Positions 1 through 5,460 of a stretch of 7,027 bases of DNA are shown one piece after another. The stretch's first letter is position 1, and every line of letters begins with the position of its first letter. The notes under the pieces were generated by a model. The model saw only the letters and a program-made list of their open reading frames with translations. It did no database searches and was not told the origin of the DNA. The translations under genes and the position numbers were made by a program. The stretch comes from Nitrospirota bacterium. Its GTDB lineage: Bacteria > Nitrospirota > Nitrospiria > Nitrospirales > UBA8639. The stretch lies in NCBI GenBank assembly GCA_029881175.1, contig JAOUNC010000148.1, positions 1 to 7,027 of the forward strand, given 5' to 3'.

Positions 1-393
1 GAAGCCGGATATTGGGTGTGGAAACTGTCTAGAAATCATTCTTTTCGAATTTGTGTGCACTTTCCTGATAGGCATGCAAAGAAGAGTATAAATTTGGAGG
101 GGGTAACTTTTGGATGGGCTGGCAATCAAAAAAGCCATTTTTACGATAAATAGCTTCAATGGCTTAACCAGTTAATTGACTAAGTTTGTCTTGTGGGAAA
201 AAAGATCATTGATAAAGATGTTTTTGTGGAAGTGTTCAGGAAACGAAGGTGAATAGGTAGCGTCCTTAACACCCATCGCAAACTAATTGAAGATTGCAGG
301 CAGGAAGAAAATATTGAAGTGGAAACCTGCCTTGGGTCAGATGCAGGTGTTGAGATAACCCAAGGGCTAGACAGCCTTTTGTACAAAGCCTGA
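1..393 (+). other. No convincing gene; possible gene tail (1-153) and decayed coding remnant
   Basis: More than 300 bases lie here without a confident gene. Frame +1 is open from the window edge to a TAG at 151-153, giving 50 codons that could be the 3' end of a gene starting upstream. Beyond it the same frame stops again at 181 (TAA) and 250 (TGA). It then reads 46 codons to a TGA at 391, ending LDSLLYKA and running antisense into the 3' end of rpmB. The stretches between stops look protein-like (for example IIDKDVFVEVFRK at about 205-243 and KLIEDCRQEENIEVE at about 280-324). That would suit a pseudogene, but no family is recognised and the resemblance may be chance. No start codon with a ribosome binding site is seen. 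A minus-strand open frame at 180-386 is judged to be a shadow. Confidence 0.25.
330..365 (-). other. Inverted repeat just downstream of rpmB
   Basis: CCTTGGGT (330-337) and ACCCAAGG (358-365) form a perfect 8-bp stem around a 20-base loop, starting one base past the rpmB stop codon. A competing 6-bp stem, ACCTGC (325-330) with GCAGGT (343-348), uses part of the same bases. On the minus strand no run of T follows, so it is not a standard intrinsic terminator. It could act as an mRNA 3'-end stabiliser, or be chance. Confidence 0.3.
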
Positions 394-558
394 TCGGAGA
401 CAGCGCGTACAGACTTTTATTTTTTTTGCTGCGCCTTTGATGAGAGCTCGAACTGTTCGGAGGTTGGGACGAAATACTCGCTTGGTGCGGTTATTTGAGT
501 GACTAACATTGTTTCCCACTAACCGGTGTTTCCCGCACACGTCACATGAAAAAGCCAT
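367..558 (-). CDS. rpmB: 50S ribosomal protein L28 (bL28), zinc-binding type
   Basis: A 63-residue protein of the large ribosomal subunit, the usual length for short bL28. The family signature is clear: [13 protein letters not shown] at about 15-27, FRPNL at 29-33, and the C-terminal CTRCLRSG block at 50-57. Cysteine pairs C5/C8 and C50/C53 make this the four-cysteine form, which is expected to bind one zinc; many bacteria have a zinc-free paralogue instead. The ATG at 556-558 has a Shine-Dalgarno AGGGAG (565-570 on the complement) six bases upstream. The gene stands alone, divergent from recG, and not beside rpmG as in Escherichia coli. No convincing promoter was found in the 225 bases upstream. 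Confidence 0.96.
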   Translation of the reverse strand: MAFSCDVCGKHRLVGNNVSHSNNRTKRVFRPNLRTVRALIKGAAKKIKVCTRCLRSGFVQKAV

Positions 559-783
559 GATATACTCCCTGACAGATTTGTTCGTTGGGTTTTAGGTTGA
601 TTTTTACTGTGTTATCACAAGAGCTATTGTACACACAAGTCGAGGGAAAGAAAAGAAGTTCAGCAACGGACGATGAAACTTTGTTAAATTTATCTATAAA
701 TACGTGATGGCTTAATCGCTTGTTGAGTTTCATCATTCCGTGCTTATCCCCACAACTCCTCCTTTGAAAATGCGTGATTTGTC

Positions 784-3000
784 ATGCTGACTCAGTCTCC
801 TCTTGGGGCTATTCCCATACAATTTGCCAAAGGGGTTGGCCCACGCCGAGCTCGATTATTGGAAAAGCTGGGTGTTCTCACCGTCGAAGATGCCCTGTGG
901 TTTGTCCCTTGGCGCTATGATGATCGTTTAGAAGTTCTCCCAATTGCCAATCTTCTACCAGGCATGAAGCCTACCATTAAAGGACGGGTTGTGACCTGTC
1001 GAATTAATACGACCTCTCGTCGGCGGTTGGTGGTCGTGACGATCATGGTGCGTGATGAAACCGGGGTGTTGGAATGTGTGTTTTTTAATCAGCCGTACCT
1101 GGAAAAAACTTTTGTAGCGGGTGTGCCTATCCTTTTGACAGGGGCGGTGGCTGTCAATCCCAATGGTCGCTCTCCCCTTTTAATGAAGGGGCCTCAATAC
1201 GAACTCTTGGCTGCTGAGGATTTGGAGGAGGACACAGGAGGCCGAATTGTTCCGATTTATCATGAGACTCATGGGTTGAGTTCTAAGCAGATTCGTCGGA
1301 TTATCCAGGCGATTTTTGAGCAATATTCCCCGCAACTCCAGGATATCTTGCCGACTCCCCTACGAGCACAGCTTGGGCTCCCGATGTTGGCTGTGGCTTT
1401 GGCAGCTTTACATTGCCCCGATCAGCACCAATCCATTACTCGCTTGAATCAACAGGCGACGCCAGCGCATCAGCGATTAGCCTTTGAGGAGTTATTGCTT
1501 CTGCAGTTGGCTCTCGCGAGGAAACGGCATCTCCAGATAACGGCCGCACCCGGTCTTGCGTTTTCCAAGAGCCATGCGTTGCTTGAGGAGCTGAAGAAGG
1601 TTCTGCCGTTTTCGTTGACGGCAGCACAGGATCGGGTCATTGATGAGATTTTCCAGGATATGAGTCGGCCGACCTGTATGAATCGATTGCTTCAGGGGGA
1701 TGTGGGTTGCGGGAAGACGGCTGTAGCCCTTCATGCCTTGGTAATGGCCTGTGGCTCGGGATATCAGTCCGCCTTGATGGCGCCGACCGAAGTGTTGAGT
1801 GAGCAGCATTATTGGTCGTTGAAGCCATTTTTTGAGGCGCTCAATATTTCATGTCTTTTATTAAAGGGAGGTCTCGCCGGGGCCGAGCGGGACGAAGTCT
1901 TGGCAGGTCTCCAAACTGGTGACGTGCAGGTGGTGGTGGGGACGCATGCGTTATTACAGCCAGACGTCCAATTTGCCAAATTAGGATTGGTGATTGTGGA
2001 TGAGCAGCATAAATTCGGTGTGCTGCAACGGGCAATCTTGCGCGAAAAAGCTTCATGGCAACCCGATGTTCTCGTGATGACGGCGACGCCTATTCCTCGA
2101 ACCTTAGCCATGACGTGGTACGGCGATTTGGATGTCTCTATTATTGATGAATTCCCGCCTGGGAAAAAACCGGTGCACACGAAGTTGTTTGAGGCGAAGA
2201 ATCGAACGCGAGCCCATCAAGTTTTGCGGAAAGAATTGGAGTCTGGGCGGCAAGCTTATGTGGTGTACCCTTTAGTGGAGCCCTCGGAAAAAGTGGATTT
2301 GCAGGCGGCCATTGAAGCCGCCGATTCATTGCGAGAGCAATTTGCGCCTTTTCGAGTAGGGCTGTTGCATGGACGTCTACCATCCCGCGAAAAACAAGCG
2401 GTTATGGCGAAATTCCATCGGCAAGAGATCGATTTATTGGTAGCGACAACGGTCGTAGAGGTTGGCTTGGACGTTCATAATGCCACGGTCATGCTCATTG
2501 AGCATGCTGAGCGCTTTGGCCTGGCCCAGCTTCACCAGTTACGTGGAAGGGTTGGGCGTGGTGAGTATCAGGGGTATTGCTTATTGATTCATTCCCTAGG
2601 GAGAATTCCTTCCTCGGGTCACCAAATGCCGTTGGCCCTTGAGCGTTCCTCAATTGGTCGCCAAGGTTCGGACGGAGTGTCTCCTTCGGCGGCGGCATTT
2701 CGGTCAACAGCCAAGCGGCGGCTGTCCGTATTTGTGCAATGTGATGATGGGTTTGCGTTGGCAGAAGAAGATTTGAAAATTCGAGGGCCTGGGCATGTCT
2801 TGGGTGTCAAGCAATGGGGGGAGATTGCCTTTCGTGTCGCAGATCTGACGCGAGATACGTCTCTCTTAACCAAGGCGAGGCACATTGCTGGAACATTGCT
2901 GCATCGTGACCCAGGGTTAGGCTTTCCAGAACATCAGCCTCTTAAGGAAGCGCTCGTGAAAAAATGGGGCGAAAAATTGTCGCTGGGTTTCGTCGGGTAA
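784..3000 (+). CDS. recG: ATP-dependent DNA helicase RecG
   Basis: RecG is a monomeric superfamily 2 DNA translocase that regresses stalled replication forks and drives branch migration of Holliday junctions. The protein has 738 residues, against about 690 in E. coli. The N-terminal wedge (OB-fold) region is at about 10-160, opening with the typical KGVGPRRARLLEKLG. Helicase motifs follow: Walker A GDVGCGKT (305-312, Cys where Ser is usual), DEQHKFG (406-412), TATPIPRT (433-440), VVEVGLDVHNATVM (557-570) and motif VI QLRGRVGRG (585-593). The RecG-specific C-terminal block, DDGFALAEEDLKIRGPG to the ARHIAGTLLHRDP region, spans about 654-710. Between LIHS (601-604) and AKRRL (643-647) there are about 30 residues more than the family normally has, a Ser/Ala/Arg-rich stretch at about 605-641. 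The 784 start is fixed upstream by an in-frame TGA at 775; no Shine-Dalgarno is seen. Confidence 0.96.
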   Translation: MLTQSPLGAIPIQFAKGVGPRRARLLEKLGVLTVEDALWFVPWRYDDRLEVLPIANLLPGMKPTIKGRVVTCRINTTSRRRLVVVTIMVRDETGVLECVFFNQPYLEKTFVAGVPILLTGAVAVNPNGRSPLLMKGPQYELLAAEDLEEDTGGRIVPIYHETHGLSSKQIRRIIQAIFEQYSPQLQDILPTPLRAQLGLPMLAVALAALHCPDQHQSITRLNQQATPAHQRLAFEELLLLQLALARKRHLQITAAPGLAFSKSHALLEELKKVLPFSLTAAQDRVIDEIFQDMSRPTCMNRLLQGDVGCGKTAVALHALVMACGSGYQSALMAPTEVLSEQHYWSLKPFFEALNISCLLLKGGLAGAERDEVLAGLQTGDVQVVVGTHALLQPDVQFAKLGLVIVDEQHKFGVLQRAILREKASWQPDVLVMTATPIPRTLAMTWYGDLDVSIIDEFPPGKKPVHTKLFEAKNRTRAHQVLRKELESGRQAYVVYPLVEPSEKVDLQAAIEAADSLREQFAPFRVGLLHGRLPSREKQAVMAKFHRQEIDLLVATTVVEVGLDVHNATVMLIEHAERFGLAQLHQLRGRVGRGEYQGYCLLIHSLGRIPSSGHQMPLALERSSIGRQGSDGVSPSAAAFRSTAKRRLSVFVQCDDGFALAEEDLKIRGPGHVLGVKQWGEIAFRVADLTRDTSLLTKARHIAGTLLHRDPGLGFPEHQPLKEALVKKWGEKLSLGFVG
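2596..2706 (+). repeat. Palindrome-rich in-frame insertion within recG
   Basis: This stretch encodes the extra Ser/Ala/Arg-rich segment of RecG (about residues 605-641). It has nested inverted repeats: AAATGCCG (2624-2631) with CGGCATTT (2693-2700); TTGGC (2632-2636) with GCCAA (2660-2664); TTGAG (2639-2643) with CTCAA (2649-2653); and GGAG (2674-2677) with CTCC (2681-2684). A CCCTAGGG palindrome (2594-2601) lies at the left edge. The arrangement is like known in-frame palindromic elements, such as the Rickettsia palindromic elements that sit inside housekeeping genes. Whether this is a dispersed repeat cannot be judged from one copy; exact ends are uncertain. Confidence 0.4.
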
Positions 3001-3086
3001 CACACAGGAATTTCAGTGGCCAATTTTCCTTTTATTATATAGTTGCCTATCTGGAAATCGTAGGAAAATAGAATTCGGCATCTTGT

Positions 3087-3115
3087 TTGACCTGTTCTCA
3101 CGTTCATGGTAAAAA
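3087..3115 (+). promoter_or_regulatory. Candidate sigma70-type promoter for tRNA-Leu
   Basis: A -35 box TTGACC (3087-3092), a 17-base spacer and a -10 box TAAAAA (3110-3115) place a transcript start near 3122, about 29 bases before the mature tRNA. The -35 is strong and the -10 is weak. The region from the recG stop to here is AT-rich and has no convincing terminator, so read-through from recG is also possible. Confidence 0.45.
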
Positions 3116-3150
3116 TTCGTTCATTAATGAAGCCGCATTCGAGAATAGTT

Positions 3151-3237
3151 GCCCGGATGGCGGAACTGGCAGACGCGCCGGACTCAAAATCCGGTTCTTT
3201 CACGAGAGTGGGAGTTCGACCCTCCCTCCGGGCACCA
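3151..3237 (+). tRNA. tRNA-Leu (anticodon CAA)
   Basis: Reads leucine codon UUG. The acceptor stem is GCCCGGA (3151-3157) with TCCGGGC (3227-3233), followed by discriminator A and an encoded CCA (3234-3237). The anticodon stem CCGGA (3178-3182) pairs with TCCGG (3190-3194) around loop CTCAAAA, so the anticodon is CAA (3185-3187). The T stem GGGAG/CTCCC (3210-3214, 3222-3226) encloses TTCGACC. The variable arm (3195-3209, 15 bases) forms a short 4-bp stem, as expected for a class II tRNA such as leucine. Confidence 0.97.
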
Positions 3238-3328
3238 GTTAGGTTTTTTAGTTGAAAGACATGAATACGATGAATTTCTTAGGCGAAAATTTGTTATTTT
3301 TCCTAACTCCATTAACGGCATAATTGAC

Positions 3329-3357
3329 TTGACAGAGCCATTCACACTGACTATAGT
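3329..3357 (+). promoter_or_regulatory. Strong sigma70-type promoter for the secreted-protein gene
   Basis: TTGACA (3329-3334, perfect -35), an exact 17-base spacer and TATAGT (3352-3357, one mismatch to TATAAT) form a near-consensus promoter. Transcription should start near 3364, giving a leader of about 80 bases before the ATG at 3445. The -10 box lies in the middle of a perfect palindrome, so the promoter may be controlled by a repressor. Confidence 0.75.
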
Positions 3358-3362
3358 CAGTG
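3345..3362 (+). promoter_or_regulatory. 18-bp perfect palindrome over the -10 box; candidate operator
   Basis: CACTGACTATAGTCAGTG is identical to its own reverse complement over all 18 bases, and its centre falls inside the -10 hexamer TATAGT. A dimeric regulator bound here would block RNA polymerase directly. The site has the size and symmetry of operators used by many helix-turn-helix repressors, but no specific family is recognised and no regulator gene lies nearby in the window. The operator role is inferred from symmetry and position only. Confidence 0.5.
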
Positions 3363-3431
3363 CCCTAATTAGTAGATTAAAAGGCCAAATAATTTTAGTT
3401 CGTTTTTTTTGATTATTCACTCACAGTTTCC

Positions 3432-3438
3432 AAGGAGG
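3432..3438 (+). promoter_or_regulatory. Ribosome binding site fixing the start at 3445
   Basis: AAGGAGG lies six bases before the ATG at 3445. It decides against the upstream in-frame ATG at 3409, which would add 12 residues in front of the signal peptide, has no Shine-Dalgarno and lies just after a run of T. Confidence 0.85.
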
Positions 3439-3444
3439 AGCCAC

Positions 3445-4200
3445 ATGCGGAAGGTAGGGATTATTGGAGCAGCTATCATTCTTGCAAGCTCGGTTGGCGT
3501 AGCATTTGGGCAGGAACGTGCCCCTCAGCACGTTGGTTACGGAACAGGTGTCGGGGAATCACAAGGTGTTGGCGACAGATCGCGGGTCATGGATCAAGAT
3601 GACATGTTGCGGTATCTCTCAGCACCAGAAACCGTTATGGGCGAAGTGGTGGCAGTTAATGTGACGAACGGGGTAATGTACGTAGACATGGGTGGAAGCT
3701 CCCATGACGAACGGCAGAGCCTTACCGGGTCATTAAACATGCAGCCCTTGTATTTTGACAATAGCACCAACATGGAAAACATAAAATCGATTGGTAAAGG
3801 CGATTATGTTTCGGTGCAAATTCGTCAGGAAGTCACAGACGCACAAAAGTTTTCAACAGGGCGAAAAATTGTTCAATCTGTTTATGTCTTAGAGGGTGCC
3901 CAGGTTCGAGGCGGAGCGGACAATGAAGATTTTGGTGGTGGTTTTGGTCAACGTCCCAATCCTTACAAATTTCGTGGCATTAATACCCGAACAGCTGGCT
4001 ACACGGGTGTTCCTGTAGGTTCCGTACAACCAGGAGCAGTGATGTCTGGTATTACCAGCGAAGTTGGTGTGATGACGGGCGCAGCTCCTTGCTGGCAATG
4101 TGCCCCTCAGCCAGATACGGTCAATGCGCGAACGGATAAAAACATTGCCACTGATTACGGTGATGATCGAAAGAATTTCAACAAAGGTACCGTTCAATAA
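3445..4200 (+). CDS. Secreted protein of unknown function, CxxC-containing
   Basis: A 251-residue protein whose family I do not recognise. Residues 1-22 are a classical Sec signal peptide: Arg/Lys at 2-3, a hydrophobic core at 4-19 and a signal peptidase I site AFG before Q23. No lipobox is present, so the mature protein should be periplasmic or external. Residues about 62-150 (ETVMGEVVAVNV, then GVMYVDMG, LYFDN, GKGDYVSVQIRQEV, QSVYVLEG) alternate in a way that suggests a small beta-barrel or OB-like fold; this is inference. After that come a Gly/Phe-rich linker (162-168) and a Gly/Thr/Pro-rich tail with few charges. The only cysteines form CWQC (216-219), a possible disulfide or metal site. 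It has its own strong promoter with a palindromic site and a strong terminator, so it is a single-gene transcription unit. Confidence 0.85.
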   Translation: MRKVGIIGAAIILASSVGVAFGQERAPQHVGYGTGVGESQGVGDRSRVMDQDDMLRYLSAPETVMGEVVAVNVTNGVMYVDMGGSSHDERQSLTGSLNMQPLYFDNSTNMENIKSIGKGDYVSVQIRQEVTDAQKFSTGRKIVQSVYVLEGAQVRGGADNEDFGGGFGQRPNPYKFRGINTRTAGYTGVPVGSVQPGAVMSGITSEVGVMTGAAPCWQCAPQPDTVNARTDKNIATDYGDDRKNFNKGTVQ

Positions 4201-4227
4201 AACCTTTCGATTAAGTAATGCGTTTCA

Positions 4228-4265
4228 AAAAGAGCGTGCCGGTTAATTAGCCGGCACGCTCTTTT
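4228..4265 (+). terminator. Strong intrinsic terminator, possibly bidirectional
   Basis: AAAAGAGCGTGCCGG (4228-4242) pairs perfectly with CCGGCACGCTCTTTT (4251-4265) around an 8-base loop. The 15-bp stem has a GC-rich top and ends in a T run on the plus strand, and by symmetry in a T run on the minus strand too. It begins 28 bases after the secreted-protein stop and separates that unit from the tusA-like gene. Confidence 0.93.
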
Positions 4266-4317
4266 GTTATAAGCGATGTTGAGTTTTGAAAAATTTTAGT
4301 ACTAGGCTGACATTGAT

Positions 4318-4542
4318 ATGGAAGAGCTAGATTTACGTGGGGTGATCTGCCCCTATAATTTTGTCAAAACTAAGCTCAAGTTAGATACCTTGGAAATAGG
4401 ATCACAATTAGTTGTGTTGTTAGATGATGGTGAGCCAATACGCAACGTCCCAAAGAGTATTATGAATGAAGGACATCATGTGCTGGCTCAGGATAAAGTG
4501 GACTCCTACTATCGAATCGTTATTCAAAAGGAAGATTTGTAA
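4318..4542 (+). CDS. TusA-family sulfur carrier protein (CPxN variant)
   Basis: A 74-residue protein of the TusA/SirA/YedF family, small two-layer alpha/beta proteins that carry sulfur as a cysteine persulfide. The N-terminal signature LDLRGVICPYNFVKTKLKL (4-22) fits, with the active cysteine at C11. Family members usually read CPxP; here the second proline is Asn (C-P-Y-N). The DDGEP segment at 36-40 and the C-terminal strand RIVIQKED also fit. E. coli TusA serves tRNA 2-thiouridine synthesis, while relatives act in sulfur oxidation, molybdenum cofactor or other sulfur delivery; the partner cannot be told from this context. No good Shine-Dalgarno precedes the ATG, and only a weak promoter can be imagined (TTGAGT at 4279, TACTAG at 4300, spacer 15). 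The 3' end overlaps rsmI. Confidence 0.88.
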   Translation: MEELDLRGVICPYNFVKTKLKLDTLEIGSQLVVLLDDGEPIRNVPKSIMNEGHHVLAQDKVDSYYRIVIQKEDL

Positions 4543-5257
4543 GGGAAAGTGAGTCGACGAAAGAGGCCTCTTTTCTTTTTCTTTGAGGGTGCCCTTGAAT
4601 CAACAGGGTAATTTCCCCTTTTATGGCTTTTCCTTGTAGAGTTTGACAAATTTCTTCGGTGTTTCCGCGCAAAATTTCTTCATTCAGTTTTGTGAGTTCC
4701 CTGGTGAGCACAATCTGCCGATTTCCCATAATCTTGTGAATGGCCCGTAAGGTCTTCACGATTCTATGCTGTGTTTCAAAGACAATAATGGTCCCGGTCT
4801 CATGTTGCAGCTTCTCAAAAAACTTTTCTCGTGCGCCTGGTTTTCTGGGTACGAACCCTTCATAGATAAATCGGTCCGTCGCGAGGCCTGAAACGCACAA
4901 AGCCGTTAAAATCGATGAAGGTCCAGGTATGGGAACCAGGGTAATACCGGCTTCCACGGCTCGATTCACCAGGTAGTATCCAGGGTCGGAAATAAGGGGT
5001 GTTCCGGCATCGCATACCAAGGCGACATGATGGCCTTCTTGTAGTCGATGTAACAGAATTTCAGACTTCTCTTCCTTATTGAAGTCGTGGTAACTCGTGA
5101 GGGGGGTTTTGATTTGGTAGTAGGTGCAGAGCTTTTGTGTTCGGCGAGTGTCTTCTGCGGCAATGACGGCTACCTCCTGGAGTATTCGTATTGCCCGGAA
5201 TGTCATGTCTTCCAAGTTTCCAATGGGAGTACTGACGATATAGAGTGTTCCGCTCAT
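4520..5257 (-). CDS. rsmI: 16S rRNA (cytidine-1402 2'-O) methyltransferase RsmI
   Basis: RsmI uses S-adenosylmethionine to methylate the ribose of C1402 in the decoding centre of 16S rRNA. The 245-residue protein has the family motifs of the tetrapyrrole-methylase fold: LYIVSTPIGNLEDMTFRAI (5-23), AAEDTRRT (33-40), CDAGTPLISDPG (82-93), PIPGPSS (109-115), FETQHRI (160-166, usually E-S/A-P-H-R-I), TRELTKLNEEILRG (185-198) and KGEITLLI (213-220). The frame is open upstream to an ATG at 5308, which would add 17 residues not expected for the family; I prefer MSGTLYIV at 5257. Neither start has a clear Shine-Dalgarno. The last 23 bases overlap the convergent tusA-like gene. Confidence 0.93.
   Translation of the reverse strand: MSGTLYIVSTPIGNLEDMTFRAIRILQEVAVIAAEDTRRTQKLCTYYQIKTPLTSYHDFNKEEKSEILLHRLQEGHHVALVCDAGTPLISDPGYYLVNRAVEAGITLVPIPGPSSILTALCVSGLATDRFIYEGFVPRKPGAREKFFEKLQHETGTIIVFETQHRIVKTLRAIHKIMGNRQIVLTRELTKLNEEILRGNTEEICQTLQGKAIKGEITLLIQGHPQRKRKEASFVDSLSLTNLPFE
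4559..4585 (+). terminator. Possible intrinsic terminator of the tusA-like gene, inside rsmI
   Basis: GAAAAGAGGCCTCTTTTC (4559-4576) is a perfect 18-bp palindrome. It can form a 7-bp hairpin with loop GGCC, followed by TTTTTCTTT on the plus strand. It starts 16 bases after the tusA-like stop codon, the usual terminator spacing, but lies within the 3' coding region of rsmI. The stem is AU-rich, so strength is doubtful. Confidence 0.45.
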
Positions 5258-5389
5258 AGGATGAATGAAAAAAACAAGATGAGCCAAGGTATGGTGAGAC
5301 GCTGGCATAGTACTGAGTGAGTTTGAGATTGTCTAGAAAAACTGCAATCCCTGTGTTTCTTTAAATAATGTAGACACGCATTGATTTTC

Positions 5390-5418
5390 TTGACCTCATA
5401 TGGAAGCAGACTTATACT
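5390..5418 (+). promoter_or_regulatory. Sigma70-type promoter for ccsA-hemA
   Basis: TTGACC (5390-5395), an exact 17-base spacer and TATACT (5413-5418) form a near-consensus promoter in the gap between divergent rsmI and the ccsA-like gene. Transcription should begin near 5425, giving a leader of about 36 bases. The promoter presumably drives both ccsA and hemA, since these overlap. Confidence 0.75.
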
Positions 5419-5447
5419 CGATTCTGGGTATTTTTACCTGCATGGGT

Positions 5448-5454
5448 AAGGGGG
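5448..5454 (+). promoter_or_regulatory. Ribosome binding site of the ccsA-like gene
   Basis: AAGGGGG lies six bases before the ATG at 5461 and supports that start. A small inverted repeat, TTACC (5434-5438) with GGTAA (5445-5449), touches its 5' edge. Confidence 0.7.
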
Positions 5455-5460
5455 ATTTGT

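Noticed and set aside
180..386. Minus-strand 68-codon open frame downstream of rpmB
   Set aside because: Ser/Thr-rich composition typical of a chance antisense frame, overlap with the rpmB 3' end, and no ribosome binding site seen.
608..619. TGTGTTATCACA, like a compressed CRP/FNR site, between rpmB and recG
   Set aside because: The spacing between half sites is too short for CRP (TGTGA-N6-TCACA) and no promoter lies at a fitting distance.
542..736. Minus-strand 64-codon open frame upstream of rpmB
   Set aside because: It overlaps the rpmB start, its ATG lies about 19 bases from the nearest Shine-Dalgarno, and the protein resembles nothing I know.
1809..2180. Minus-strand 123-codon open frame inside recG
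   Set aside because: Lies opposite the conserved helicase motifs of recG; composition is that of an antisense shadow.
3023..3069. ATTTTCCT/AGGAAAAT inverted repeat after recG
   Set aside because: AT-rich 8-bp arms with a 31-base loop and no T run after it; not convincing as the recG terminator.
3237..3308. AGTTAGG/CCTAACT inverted repeat after tRNA-Leu
   Set aside because: Only 7 bp with a loop of nearly 60 bases; not a believable terminator.
3149..3412. Plus-strand open frame of 87 codons starting MPGWRNWQTRR
   Set aside because: Its N-terminus is the translation of the tRNA-Leu gene, a well-known false annotation; it starts on TTG and has no ribosome binding site.
5087..5320. Plus-strand 77-codon open frame opposite the rsmI N-terminal part
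   Set aside because: Entirely antisense to conserved rsmI motifs; no supporting start signal.
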